From Culicoidibacter larvae (GTDB taxonomy: Bacteria > Bacillota_I > Bacilli_A > Culicoidibacterales > Culicoidibacteraceae), in NCBI RefSeq assembly GCF_005771635.1, contig NZ_VBWP01000005.1, forward strand, positions 62,001 through 126,000: a stretch of DNA of 64,000 nt. Direction: 5' to 3'. The translations under genes were made by a program, and so were the position numbers. The notes under the pieces were generated by a model. It saw only the letters and a list, made by a program, of their open reading frames with translations, did no database searches and was not told where the DNA came from. Within the stretch, counting starts at the first letter, position 1, and each line of letters opens with the position of its first letter. Shown one piece after another: positions 42,924-51,990 of the stretch.

Positions 42924-44399
42924 TTACATCATTATCTTTCGCGGATTTAATCGTAGTATATAGAGAATTGGTATTAATGTTGATACAACAACTGTGAGTG
43001 AGCCGACGCCGTAGAACAACAAAATTGTTGTTGGGTCAAGGCTTACAGAATAGCTGTCAGCAACTTCTTCACTTGAAACTGATGATCCATAACCTAACCA
43101 TTCAAGGTTGCCGCCGTAATAGCTACCACCTTGTTCTTGTTCAGCAATCATTTGGTTTTGTAACATCGTTGATGAGATCGACTGGGCAATCATGTTGCCG
43201 CTGAAGAGCGACAATGTGATTGCTACTAATGCAACGCTGAACACCTCAATAACAATTTGGCCAATAACTTTTAGGCGTTTTTCACCCAAAGCCAAATAAA
43301 CACCAATCTCGTGCTTACGGTCGCGCAAGAATAAAGTCACCAACAAACTTAAAATAATCAGTGAGGCCGCAATCGCCACCACCAAAATTATCCCGGCAAT
43401 CCATTGAATCGTTTCTAATGGGCCAGCAACCGCTTTATAGCTGTCACTGCTTAATTCTACAGTGTAAAGCTCAGGAATCAGCGCAGATGCCTCGGCGCGA
43501 AACGCCTCGCCCTCTGCCGGATCATTTAAAATATATACCGGTTGGTAAAAGACTGTATTCGGCATCGCTTGGTCCGGATAATCAGCATTCCAATTCTCTG
43601 ACTGGAATTCTGATGCCTTAATGGCTACTTTGTTTGGTGAATAAATCATGTTCTGTTTTTCAATATTCATATAATCGAAGTCCATCTGACCATTTTTACT
43701 CTCAGCCTTCACTTCAATTTTTGGCTCAAAAATACCAATAACTTCTAGGTCATAACTTTCAACTTTTTTAGGAGCCGTTGTATCTTCTCCGGTACTATCA
43801 TAGACTGCTTTAACATCACCATAATAGTTATTATCTAAAGTAATTTTGTCACCAACTTTTAAATCATTCAGTTCAGCTAACTGTTTACTGATTAAAACAA
43901 CCTGGCTGCCATTTTTCACTTCTGACTCGGTAAACACTCGACCATCTGCCAGCGTTGCCTGCCCAGACTCAATTGCCAGCATTGGTGCATACTCTATCCC
44001 ATAAAGTGAAAAATAAGTATCTGTGCCCATGCCGCCATAAACAACTCCGCCATCTTCGCTTTCAACCCGTTTCAAGGTCTTGCTTGATAAACCAGCCATT
44101 GCCGAATAGTCAAAATACTTAACTTGTGGCAAGGCAGCAACAGCTTCCATCTCAGCGACTGTCAATGATGGTGGTGACTGATCACCCAATGCTTCCCAGT
44201 CAATATTCTGGTAATCAAGGCTGAGTGTTGCTGCGGCACCAAGCTGACTGCGAATTGATTTCTCAGTATTGGCAACTGCCTGTTGCACTGAAATTGCGCC
44301 GGCAATAATGTTCCCTAAAATAAAAATAAGTATCAACAAAATAACCGATTTACCTGGTCTTCTGACAATACTTAGCATCGCCCGTTTAAAAAAATTCAT
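42924..44399 (-). CDS. FtsX/MacB-type ABC transporter permease
   Basis: A 491-residue protein with one helix near the N-terminus (about 17-38), a large extracellular domain of about 300 residues, and three C-terminal helices from about residue 340, the MacB topology. LLVTLFLRDRKHEIGVYLALGE is the conserved cytoplasmic FtsX segment, and the C-terminus ends LRLNPRKIMM. ATG at 44399 follows GGGAGGAAAGTGT; the upstream in-frame ATGs lack a site. It is the first gene of the permease-ATPase-PASTA operon, just downstream of a two-component system. Confidence 0.88.
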   Translation of the reverse strand: MNFFKRAMLSIVRRPGKSVILLILIFILGNIIAGAISVQQAVANTEKSIRSQLGAAATLSLDYQNIDWEALGDQSPPSLTVAEMEAVAALPQVKYFDYSAMAGLSSKTLKRVESEDGGVVYGGMGTDTYFSLYGIEYAPMLAIESGQATLADGRVFTESEVKNGSQVVLISKQLAELNDLKVGDKITLDNNYYGDVKAVYDSTGEDTTAPKKVESYDLEVIGIFEPKIEVKAESKNGQMDFDYMNIEKQNMIYSPNKVAIKASEFQSENWNADYPDQAMPNTVFYQPVYILNDPAEGEAFRAEASALIPELYTVELSSDSYKAVAGPLETIQWIAGIILVVAIAASLIILSLLVTLFLRDRKHEIGVYLALGEKRLKVIGQIVIEVFSVALVAITLSLFSGNMIAQSISSTMLQNQMIAEQEQGGSYYGGNLEWLGYGSSVSSEEVADSYSVSLDPTTILLFYGVGSLTVVVSTLIPILYILRLNPRKIMM

Positions 44400-44490
44400 A
44401 CACTTTCCTCCCATATACTCTACTAACATTATCATACTTTATTTCACATAAACATACTAGTTACAATTTCGTAATATCGGAGAAAAAGAA

Positions 44491-44517
44491 AATAGGCGGA
44501 CCCAAGGTCCGCCTAAT
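44491..44517 (-). terminator. Terminator of the two-component operon
   Basis: AATAGGCGGACC with its complement around a 3-base loop, then TTTTCTTTTTCTCC on minus. It follows the foldback repeat. Confidence 0.9.
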
Positions 44518-44518
44518 A

Positions 44519-44640
44519 GAGTGATTGAAAACGATTGAAATCGTAGGAAATGGATAAGAGCTGTGATTGAGCGTATATAAACATACGTGATTGAGCAGAT
44601 TTTATTCATTTTCTTAGATTGCGAGCGTTTTACAACACTC
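44519..44640. repeat. Foldback repeat, copy B
   Basis: About 122 bases, related to copy A at 19409-19532. The arms are imperfect inverted repeats over their length: GAGTGATTGAAAACG against GAGTGTTGTAAAACG, then AAATCGTAGGAAATGGATAA against CAATCTAAGAAAATGAATAA. The apex is CGTAT-ATAAAC-ATACG, flanked on both sides by TGATTGAG in the same orientation (44563-44572 and 44587-44596), facing each other as an internal loop. It begins 2 bases after the histidine kinase stop codon and precedes the terminator, so it is part of the kinase mRNA 3' end. Confidence 0.75.
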
Positions 44641-44642
44641 CA

Positions 44643-46007
44643 TTATTTTGGCAATTTAATCAAAAATCGAGTCCCCTTCGGCTGATTATGAACCGCCTTA
44701 ATTGAGCCATCATGACTCTCAACAATCCAAGACGCAATCGAAAGTCCTAATCCGCTGCCACCCTGAGCACGACTGCGTGCCTTATCTTCACGATAGAAGC
44801 GATTGAAAATTTGTTTTAAGCTCTCATCACTGACACCAACGCCAGTATCAGCAATACTGATTTCAATTTTACTATCCTTTTTAGCGGTTTCAATAGTAAT
44901 ACTGCCTCCTGCCGGCGTGTATTTAATCGCATTATCCAAAAGAATAATAATTAATTGCTGAATTCTAGCTTTATCGGCATGAATCATCAACTCATCGGCC
45001 ATATCAAAAGTGACCGTTTTCTCTTCAGCTTCAGCAATATCAGAGTAAGGCATGGCAATATTGCGAATAACTTCATTGATATTAAATGACTCTTTTTCTA
45101 ACTCTGTCTGACCTGACTCGGCGCGAGCTAAGGTCAGTAAATCACTTGTCAGCTTCGCAAGCCGGCGCACTTCACTCAATGTAATAGCTATTGCCTCACT
45201 CTCGTTGATAATCTTTTCATTTGGCTTAGTCAGCAGCAACTCTTGTTTGTTCTGAATAACCGTGAGCGGCGTGCGCAGCTCATGCGATGCATTCTCCACA
45301 AACTCATTCTGCCGATGCCAAGCCTCTAAAATCGGCTTCATTGTTCGCCGCGAAAGCAAGTAACTAATGGTAATTGACAATATAACAAACAGCACAACAC
45401 AAATACTCAGGATCTGAACAAAATTACTAAGCGTATTTTGTTCACCATCAACATTAATCAACAGTTGAACATAGTAATCAGTACCATCAACCGTGATTGG
45501 AAAACTTAATTCACGGAATTGATTATTATTAATTGCAACTGCAAAAATAGTGCCATCAGCTTGAGCCGGATCAAAAGCTAAATGACTATAATAATTATCG
45601 TAAGCACTCTGACCGAGACTGCCTGAGTTTAGAATATTACCGTCTTGGTCACGAATAATTTTCGCAACCCGGAAACTATCCTTAGCATCATCAATTGGCG
45701 GTTGCATATTCTCAGTACTATCACTATTCTTACTGGTATCAACATTTTCACCAATACCGATATCTTTTGGACCGTCGTCTTTTCTTGGCCCGAAATCCTT
45801 GCCATACAATTCTTTATTAAAAAAAGCTTCATTAGATTGCATTAATTCCATTGTTGAACGCAAGTCATTATCAACTTTACTGTATAAAGCATTACTCATT
45901 TGCGAGAAAATAATAGCACCAAATGCGCTGAACACCAAGGTAAAAGCAAGAAAGTTATATAACATCCCTTTTACTAACTGACGCTGAATTAATTTTTGCT
46001 CACGCAT
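44643..46007 (-). CDS. Two-component sensor histidine kinase
   Basis: A 454-residue membrane kinase. The first helix is at about 15-35 and the second at about 197-220, with an extracellular sensor domain of about 160 residues between them rich in Asp and Asn. No HAMP motif is obvious. The H-box FVENASHELRTPLTVIQNK carries the phosphorylated His, followed by N-box DNAIKYTP, G1 DTGVGVSD and G2 GGSGLGLSIA. The start overlaps the response-regulator stop by one base (TAATG). It may sense envelope stress and control the neighbouring ABC-PASTA operon; that is inference from position. Confidence 0.9.
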   Translation of the reverse strand: MREQKLIQRQLVKGMLYNFLAFTLVFSAFGAIIFSQMSNALYSKVDNDLRSTMELMQSNEAFFNKELYGKDFGPRKDDGPKDIGIGENVDTSKNSDSTENMQPPIDDAKDSFRVAKIIRDQDGNILNSGSLGQSAYDNYYSHLAFDPAQADGTIFAVAINNNQFRELSFPITVDGTDYYVQLLINVDGEQNTLSNFVQILSICVVLFVILSITISYLLSRRTMKPILEAWHRQNEFVENASHELRTPLTVIQNKQELLLTKPNEKIINESEAIAITLSEVRRLAKLTSDLLTLARAESGQTELEKESFNINEVIRNIAMPYSDIAEAEEKTVTFDMADELMIHADKARIQQLIIILLDNAIKYTPAGGSITIETAKKDSKIEISIADTGVGVSDESLKQIFNRFYREDKARSRAQGGSGLGLSIASWIVESHDGSIKAVHNQPKGTRFLIKLPK

Positions 46008-46690
46008 TACTCGCCACCTTCTTCCGGAGCAAACATATATCCTAATCCCCGAATCGTTTTCACATAGCCATCATAGCCGTATTGCTTCAATACTTTCCGC
46101 AAGCCACTGGCATACACCTCAACAACATTCGTTGTTGTTTCTGAATCAAAACCCCAAATCCGATCAAAAATCTGTTCCTTAGTTAAAATAGTATTGGGAT
46201 TATTCAATAAATACTCCAGAATATCAAACTGCTTTCCTTGTAAAGTTACTACCTGCTCATCAATCTTCACCTCACGATTTTGGACGTTCACGACCAAACC
46301 CTTGAACTGCAATAAATTATCTTTTAGCCCGCCACCGGCACGACGTACCACCGCTTCAAGTCGTGCCAATAACTCCTCACGATGAAACGGCTTCACCAAA
46401 TAATCATCAGCACCGGCCTTAAAACCGCGCACCTTATCATCAATACCATCCTTAGCAGTCAGCATCAAAACCGGAGTCGCAATATGTTTATGGCGCAGCG
46501 CTTCAAGCACCTCATAGCCATTCATATATGGCATCATAATATCCAAAATAATGACATCATAAATCGCCTGCTCTGCTTCAAACAAACCCTCCTCACCACC
46601 AAATGCCTGAGTACAATCAAAAATATGGCTAATGCTCTCAACAATCGTATCCGACAAAATCCGCTCATCCTCAACAACAAGTGCCTTCAT
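46007..46690 (-). CDS. OmpR/PhoB family response regulator
   Basis: A 227-residue regulator. The receiver domain has the acidic pair VVEDE near the N-terminus, phospho-acceptor Asp in ILDIMMPYMNG near residue 51, Thr in MLTAKD and Lys in YLVKPF. The C-terminal winged helix includes LTKEQIFDRIWGF and VVEVYASGLRKVL. GGAGTTGGATTT precedes the ATG. It is first in the operon with the histidine kinase and the 3' foldback repeat. Confidence 0.94.
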   Translation of the reverse strand: MKALVVEDERILSDTIVESISHIFDCTQAFGGEEGLFEAEQAIYDVIILDIMMPYMNGYEVLEALRHKHIATPVLMLTAKDGIDDKVRGFKAGADDYLVKPFHREELLARLEAVVRRAGGGLKDNLLQFKGLVVNVQNREVKIDEQVVTLQGKQFDILEYLLNNPNTILTKEQIFDRIWGFDSETTTNVVEVYASGLRKVLKQYGYDGYVKTIRGLGYMFAPEEGGE

Positions 46691-46794
46691 AAATCCAACT
46701 CCTTATGCTTCATAATAGCATTTTTTAAACGCTTTAAAAAGCTCTTTAATATAGTTTATCTCTTTTACCTTAAATCAACCTTAAAGCGAAGAAA

Positions 46795-46825
46795 AAAACA
46801 TCGGACCTCAGGGTCCGATGTTTTT
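46795..46825 (-). terminator. Terminator of the DUF2207-lemA operon
   Basis: AACATCGGACC-TCAG-GGTCCGATGTT followed by TTTTTTTCTTCG on minus. Confidence 0.92.
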
Positions 46826-46840
46826 CCGATTTTCTCTCAA

Positions 46841-47395
46841 TTAAAACTTAACTTGCGGAACTTCACGTTCAGCATCAGCCGTTTCAAAATATGGTTCGTC
46901 TTTGAAACCGAACATTCCAGCAATAATATTTGATGGAAAACTTTGAATCCGGGTTTGGTATTTCATAACTACATCATTGTAGAACTGGCGAGTTACACTG
47001 ATTTTATTCTCAGTATTAGTCAGCTCATCTTGCAATGACAAGAAATTTTGATTAGCTTTTAAGTCCGGATAAGCTTCGGCAACAGCAAACAAGTGCCCTA
47101 AAGCGGCAGTTAATTGATTACTGTTTTCCATTTGTTCTTCGATTCCAGTTGAACTAATCGAACGAGTTCTGGCAGCAATAACTTTTTCCAAAGTTTCTTG
47201 TTCAAAGTTTTTGTAGCCTTTTACGGTTTCGACCAGATTAGGAATCAGGTCATTTCTACGTTTTAATTGGACATCAATTTGCGACCAGCTATTTTTCACA
47301 CGGTTACGTAAATCAACTAAACCGTTATAAGCCGAAATAACATAAATGATTAATCCGACAACAATAACTGCAATGATAATAAGTGCTATCCACAT
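46841..47395 (-). CDS. LemA family protein
   Basis: A 184-residue protein with a short outside N-terminus, one membrane helix (about 3-22), and a helical bundle. YNGLVDLRNRVKNSWSQIDV, QLKRRNDLIPNLVETVKGY and ARQFYNDVV-type segments (SVTRQFYNDVVMKYQTRIQS here) are the LemA signatures. The ATG at 47395 is chosen because GGAGGAAATGTTT gives better spacing than the ATG 6 bases upstream. It lies about 64 bases after the DUF2207 gene, a partnership seen in many bacteria. Function is not established. Confidence 0.92.
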   Translation of the reverse strand: MWIALIIIAVIVVGLIIYVISAYNGLVDLRNRVKNSWSQIDVQLKRRNDLIPNLVETVKGYKNFEQETLEKVIAARTRSISSTGIEEQMENSNQLTAALGHLFAVAEAYPDLKANQNFLSLQDELTNTENKISVTRQFYNDVVMKYQTRIQSFPSNIIAGMFGFKDEPYFETADAEREVPQVKF

Positions 47396-47459
47396 AAACA
47401 TTTCCTCCTAAATTTTTTATCTATTATAATTCTAGCATACTTAAGTATAAACGGTAAGG

Positions 47460-49346
47460 TTAGAAGCTTCCGCCTCCTCCACCTCCGCCTCCTCCGCCGC
47501 CACCGCCGGAGAAGCCGCCGCCGAAGCCACCGCCACCACCGCTTGAATACGTTGGTGCGTTGGTTGACTGCATTTGCGAGATACTGCTGCCAACGGTACT
47601 GTTGATAGCAGAGATTGTATAATTCATATACATATATTGATACAACATCGGGGTACTGATTTCATTGACTTGTTCTGCCGGTATTACTGTTTTCAGTTGT
47701 TTAATAACTTCCTCAGCAACACCCAATGCCGTCGCATACACTAAATAATTTTCCCAAATAGCCAATGATTCTACTTTATATGATTCAATGTTACTGAAAT
47801 CAAGTAAGAACTTGCGGAATGCAGACCAACGGGCGAAGGCTATATCACCAGTTGCTGTGTAGCTATTACTGAAAGCAAAGAATAATACCAACAATAATAT
47901 TTCTGCAACTGCAAAGACTAGCAATGGCGATCCCAGTATACTTGTAAACATACTCAGCGAAAAACCAAAGAAGATAACAAATATAACTGGCATAAACATT
48001 GCGGCCTGCACTACAGATTTTCCTTGTCCACCACCACTTTTAGCTTTGCGAATATAATTTCTGGCATCTAATTCATTCTTTGCCTTACTCTTCATCATCA
48101 GAAATTTACCATTGAATGTTTTTGCGAATGTCGCAGACTTCAAGCGTTTCTTCAAGTCGTCCCAATCAACTTCACTTCCTACTCCTTCCGGGAATAGCCA
48201 AGTAATCAAATATTGCTCATGCCCGGCAAGGCTTGCGTCTGCATCTTTCTCAAGTTGATAAACCAGTGGCTTAGTAGAAACTAATTTAATGTATTTTTTC
48301 TGGGTAAGACCCAATAAAACAATACTTAAATCATTACCATCAAAACTTGTTTTCATTTTATAAAACATACTGACAATTGCCGGTGGCATATCATCCGGTA
48401 ACTCACGATAGTAATCATACTCATCAACTTTGCGAGCACGATCAATTGTAAAGTGCATCACCCACAATAAAATAATTGTAAACAATGTTCCTGCTGCTGC
48501 AAGAACTGATAACCAAATAATTGAGTTAGAGTTATTACGGGTATCACTGCTCCACGCTTCTTCTTGAGCAAGTCCGCTTTGTAAATAATCCTCATTTACT
48601 TTTGGTGCGTTAGGGAAGAACTCCGTGCTATAAAATAACCGTGGTTCAACAAATGTACCCGATTGTACATATGGTACAGTAAAAGCAATATAGGAATCTT
48701 CAAAAGTAATTTGACCCGAAAGCGGTCCATGAGCATAGGCTTTTACGCCCTCAGTTGTTGGCAGATTAATTCGCAAGTCAACATCGTAAATATCTACTGC
48801 CCAACTCTTACCAATAAATTGCCAATAAATTGAGCCCGTATCATTATAATTCTGTGCTAGCCCCGGAATATCATAACTGAGCATATACGTATAATCACTA
48901 CCCTCGTTAACCGGATAGAAAATTTTATAACGCATTTGATTACCATTCTGATTTGCTGTGTAAACATTCCGTTCACCATTATAGGCATAATCAGTTTCAG
49001 TAAATGCAGACTTCACTTGCGCTGTCTGGTCAAAGGTTTGTGGATTTTCAATAACTGCAATATTCATATTTTCAATTGTTAAATCTTCACCTTCGGGTGA
49101 GCGGGTAACAATATCGCGATAGATACCATTTTTATCATCATCAAAATGATAGGTAAATCGCTCAATTACATGTGCTGTTCCAGCGTCATCAATAGTAACA
49201 TCAATATAGTATTGATCAATTCGTTCACCAAAACGAATTCCCGGCATACCAAAGAACATAACATAAATAGAGCCAGCGCCAATTAATAATGCAATAAGCG
49301 AATAAATAATGACTTTAATAAGCTTCATTCTTCTACGTTTTTTCAT
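47460..49346 (-). CDS. DUF2207 family membrane protein with glycine-rich C-terminus
   Basis: A 628-residue protein. There is a first membrane helix at about 10-32, then an extracellular DUF2207 domain (IDQYYIDVTIDDAGTAHVIE, NGIYRDIV, YDIPGLAQNY, DLRINLP). A second helix near 285-310 leads to a cytoplasmic part and two more helices near 450-500. The C-terminus is a glycine tract (GGGGFGGGFSGGGG and more) ending in SF. The same order DUF2207-Gly-rich tail-LemA occurs across Bacillota. ATG at 49346 follows TAGGAGAATTATT. Role unknown, possibly envelope-related. Confidence 0.88.
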   Translation of the reverse strand: MKKRRRMKLIKVIIYSLIALLIGAGSIYVMFFGMPGIRFGERIDQYYIDVTIDDAGTAHVIERFTYHFDDDKNGIYRDIVTRSPEGEDLTIENMNIAVIENPQTFDQTAQVKSAFTETDYAYNGERNVYTANQNGNQMRYKIFYPVNEGSDYTYMLSYDIPGLAQNYNDTGSIYWQFIGKSWAVDIYDVDLRINLPTTEGVKAYAHGPLSGQITFEDSYIAFTVPYVQSGTFVEPRLFYSTEFFPNAPKVNEDYLQSGLAQEEAWSSDTRNNSNSIIWLSVLAAAGTLFTIILLWVMHFTIDRARKVDEYDYYRELPDDMPPAIVSMFYKMKTSFDGNDLSIVLLGLTQKKYIKLVSTKPLVYQLEKDADASLAGHEQYLITWLFPEGVGSEVDWDDLKKRLKSATFAKTFNGKFLMMKSKAKNELDARNYIRKAKSGGGQGKSVVQAAMFMPVIFVIFFGFSLSMFTSILGSPLLVFAVAEILLLVLFFAFSNSYTATGDIAFARWSAFRKFLLDFSNIESYKVESLAIWENYLVYATALGVAEEVIKQLKTVIPAEQVNEISTPMLYQYMYMNYTISAINSTVGSSISQMQSTNAPTYSSGGGGGFGGGFSGGGGGGGGGGGGGSF

Positions 49347-49413
49347 AATAATTCTCCTAGTTTTCTCTATAGTACAACTATACGCTTTCAACTACAAGTT
49401 GTCAACTTGAGCA

Positions 49414-49446
49414 AAAAGCCCGGATTGCTATACAATCCGGGCTTTT
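49414..49446 (-). terminator. Terminator of the yigZ-LCP operon
   Basis: AAAAGCCCGGATTG with its complement and a 5-base loop, overlapping the region just after the LCP stop codon. Confidence 0.85.
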
Positions 49447-49447
49447 A

Positions 49448-50857
49448 TTAATTTGACTCAGTTCCTGGATCAGTCGGCGGTTCCGGATCAGTTGGTTTTT
49501 CTGGTTCGGTTGGCGTTTCCGGCTCAGTTGGTGTTTCCGGTTCAGATGGTGTTGTGTCAGGAACATAATCTGGACTATCCGAGGAATCACCTTGATATGG
49601 TGTCGGGGTTACCGTTAAGGTTGACCCTTTATATATTAATGGCACTGGATAATCAACATTAACATTATAACTAAAGGTAGTATCAATACTTAATGGCGTT
49701 AATCCCAGCAACATTTTTAATTCATTGGTAATGGCTGCCAAATTCTCAACATATGGCACGCCATAATAGAGTGGTTGCGAAGATGCTTCCCCAACAAACA
49801 GGTATCCCGCAGTTTCAACTTGCAAAGTACGCATTGCAAAGTTATCAACATTATCACCCATACCGGACAATAAATTTTGTGCTAAGGTAAAGAAGTCAGC
49901 AACTTGCGATGAATCAATATTGGTCCGCAACATATCTTTCGCGCTCTCCAAAATCTCATTAATTTTCATAAAGCCATCAAAACTAATCATTTTCTTGGCA
50001 ATTGCCTTAATCATCTCTGCCTGACGCGCACTCCGGCCTTGATCGTTATCATAGTGCCGGGTTCTGGCTAAAGTAAGCGCCTCTTCCCCATTGACTACCT
50101 GCTTACCAAAGGTATCAAAACAAACGGCATATGGTGTTCGCCAGCTATCAACATCACACCATTGGCTACCATCACGCTTATCTGCTGGTGGTGCCGGGAA
50201 ATCAATTTCACCGGTACCTTCCCAAGCCGCATAACCTTCGCGTAGGTCAGGTACGTCCATTTCAACTCCGCCAAGGGCATCAACAATACTAACAAAACCT
50301 TTGAAGTTGATTTTAAAATAAAAATCAACTTTCACACCAAGCAAGTTTTCTACTGCTCCAATTGTACATGTAGTACCACCATAAGCGCCAGAATGGGTAA
50401 TTTTATCACGAGCATTATTTTCACATGGAATTTGAGTATAGGTATCCCGCGGAATACTCACTAAGTCAGCCTGTTTGGTTTTAGGATTAACCGCTGCCAG
50501 AATCAAGGAATCAGCTAAAGAATTATCCATATCATCCTCATCAATACCAATAAACAACACAGTAAATGGTTCTTCATTTACCTTTTTATCAGAAGTATTT
50601 GTATTTGTATCCTTAATCTGATTGAGCACATCACCAGCATGGTTGATAGTACACCAAACATAAAATGCACCAGCGCCAATGCTTAAAAGCAGGACGCTGA
50701 CAACACCAATAATAATGCCGCGCTTAATTTTTTGCTTTTTGCTTAACGGCACTTTCTTTTTATCGCGATCACGGCGTCGGCCACGATCGTCCTTTGTTTT
50801 TTTGGTCTCAGTTACTGTTTCTTGTTCTAAAGAGTTTTCAAGATTACCTTGACTCAT
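49448..50857 (-). CDS. LytR-CpsA-Psr (LCP) family cell-wall ligase
   Basis: LCP enzymes attach teichoic acids or capsule polymers to peptidoglycan outside the membrane. This 469-residue protein has a basic cytoplasmic N-terminus with RRRDRDKKK, one helix at about 46-68, and an LCP domain: FTVLFIGIDEDD, SLILAAVNPKTKQADLVSIP, then RDTYTQIP, HSGAYGG, DALGGVEMDVP and TLARTRHYDNDQGRSARQ (conserved Arg and Asp residues of the phosphate site). The C-terminal 40 residues are Pro-Glu-Thr repeats, a likely wall-spanning spacer. It begins immediately after the yigZ stop (TAGATG). A second LCP gene ends the window. Confidence 0.93.
   Translation of the reverse strand: MSQGNLENSLEQETVTETKKTKDDRGRRRDRDKKKVPLSKKQKIKRGIIIGVVSVLLLSIGAGAFYVWCTINHAGDVLNQIKDTNTNTSDKKVNEEPFTVLFIGIDEDDMDNSLADSLILAAVNPKTKQADLVSIPRDTYTQIPCENNARDKITHSGAYGGTTCTIGAVENLLGVKVDFYFKINFKGFVSIVDALGGVEMDVPDLREGYAAWEGTGEIDFPAPPADKRDGSQWCDVDSWRTPYAVCFDTFGKQVVNGEEALTLARTRHYDNDQGRSARQAEMIKAIAKKMISFDGFMKINEILESAKDMLRTNIDSSQVADFFTLAQNLLSGMGDNVDNFAMRTLQVETAGYLFVGEASSQPLYYGVPYVENLAAITNELKMLLGLTPLSIDTTFSYNVNVDYPVPLIYKGSTLTVTPTPYQGDSSDSPDYVPDTTPSEPETPTEPETPTEPEKPTDPEPPTDPGTESN
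49453..49545 (-). repeat. Short repeats encoding the Pro-Glu-Thr tail
   Basis: About seven imperfect copies of an 18-base unit coding for PETPTE-like hexads (PSEPETPTEPETPTEPEKPT and onward), inside the LCP gene's 3' end. Such units vary in copy number by slippage. Confidence 0.6.
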
Positions 50858-51505
50858 CTAATCATTCCTTTTTACTGCTGGGATAATAACGATTTGTTCA
50901 CCGTTTAATACAAAATCAATTGCTTGATTGCATACTTTGTTGAACCAATCATTGGCTGCTGAAAGATTGGCTGCTGTAATGTAACAAACCAATTCGATTT
51001 CAGCACCGTAATTTGTTTGATATTTTTCTATAAGCGCGCAAGAGTCAAGGAGTCCCTGGATTCTTGCGAATGTTTTATGGGGGATTGTAACTTGTACAAC
51101 TTGTACCAGCCGTTCTTCTACAAGAGATGCAATAGCTACTGTTGCTGATACTGATTTTGAATATGCCCGCACTAAACCGCCGGCACCCAGTTTTATGCCG
51201 CCAAAATAACGGGTTACTACTGCAAGAACATTATAAATATGGTTCTTTTTCAAGACTTCCAGCATTGGTATTCCTGCCGTCCCGCTCGGCTCACCATCAT
51301 CGCTATAGCGTTGAATCTCAGCGTTGCAACCAATAATATAGGCAGAGCAATTATGGGTTGCGTCCCAGAATTGCTTCTTGATTTCGGCAAGTTCCTGCTG
51401 TGCTTCTTCATTTGACGTTACCGGAATCATGGTACAGATAAAACGTGAACGCTCGATGACTATTTCATGAACAAGTTTTTGCTCAATAGTAACTGGAATT
51501 TCCAC
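50858..51505 (-). CDS. YigZ/IMPACT family protein
   Basis: A 215-residue protein of the IMPACT/UPF0029 family. DDGEPSGTAGIPMLEVL, TRYFGGIKLGAGGLVRAYS and the N-terminal VIERSRFIC are its hallmarks. Its ribosomal or translation-related role is proposed from the eukaryotic IMPACT protein but not settled in bacteria. The start codon is GTG (51505) with GGAG nine bases before it. It is translationally coupled to the LCP gene. Confidence 0.92.
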   Translation of the reverse strand: MEIPVTIEQKLVHEIVIERSRFICTMIPVTSNEEAQQELAEIKKQFWDATHNCSAYIIGCNAEIQRYSDDGEPSGTAGIPMLEVLKKNHIYNVLAVVTRYFGGIKLGAGGLVRAYSKSVSATVAIASLVEERLVQVVQVTIPHKTFARIQGLLDSCALIEKYQTNYGAEIELVCYITAANLSAANDWFNKVCNQAIDFVLNGEQIVIIPAVKRND

Positions 51506-51605
51506 GCATTATCACTCCTATTTCATTATTATAAAACAAAATGGTCTTGCAAAGCAACCCTGGCAGAATTATCTATTTTGTATCTCCGCACTGGTTGGAA
51601 CTGGT

Positions 51606-51959
51606 TCAGGCCTGGTCCTGAGCCAGTTCCTGAGCTTCTTTTATCTCCCGATTTAAGAAAAAAGAAATGAATGTTCGGATTAAAACAGTAACCGCGAGCA
51701 AAACTATTTCATTAATTGACGGATTAGCAATTGTGCCGATGATATCAGCAGCAATCAATATCTCCAATCCCAGTAAAATATATGAACCTAACTTGGCACG
51801 AATCAGCTGACGTGAAATCATCTTATCCGTCACCGCTTTTTTAGCAAACTCAGATTTAAAGAACATAAATGCAGCAACTACCACACCCCAAATAATAACT
51901 AAAACCGAAAATCCATCTACAATCCAAATAAGCCATTCCAACACTAAATGTATATCCAT
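51606..51959 (-). CDS. DUF1622 family membrane protein
   Basis: A protein of about 117 residues with three membrane helices (about 8-30, 50-70 and 78-98), matching the DUF1622 family: the RAKLGSYILLGLEILIAADI segment is its conserved core. Three in-frame ATGs lie within 12 bases after AAAGGG; the one at 51959 has the best spacing but the choice is not firm. The function of the family is unknown. It lies 22 bases after the permease gene and is probably co-transcribed. Confidence 0.82.
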   Translation of the reverse strand: MDIHLVLEWLIWIVDGFSVLVIIWGVVVAAFMFFKSEFAKKAVTDKMISRQLIRAKLGSYILLGLEILIAADIIGTIANPSINEIVLLAVTVLIRTFISFFLNREIKEAQELAQDQA

Positions 51960-51990
51960 CTTCATCATTCCCTTTCTCTGTCAAAGTCGG

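Noticed and set aside
46382-46933. 183-codon open frame on plus
   Set aside because: It is antisense to the response-regulator gene and its upstream region, with low-complexity translation and no ribosome site.
47464-47540. G+C-rich simple repeat suggestive of a CRISPR or microsatellite
   Set aside because: It encodes the glycine tract at the end of the DUF2207 protein; there are no spacers.
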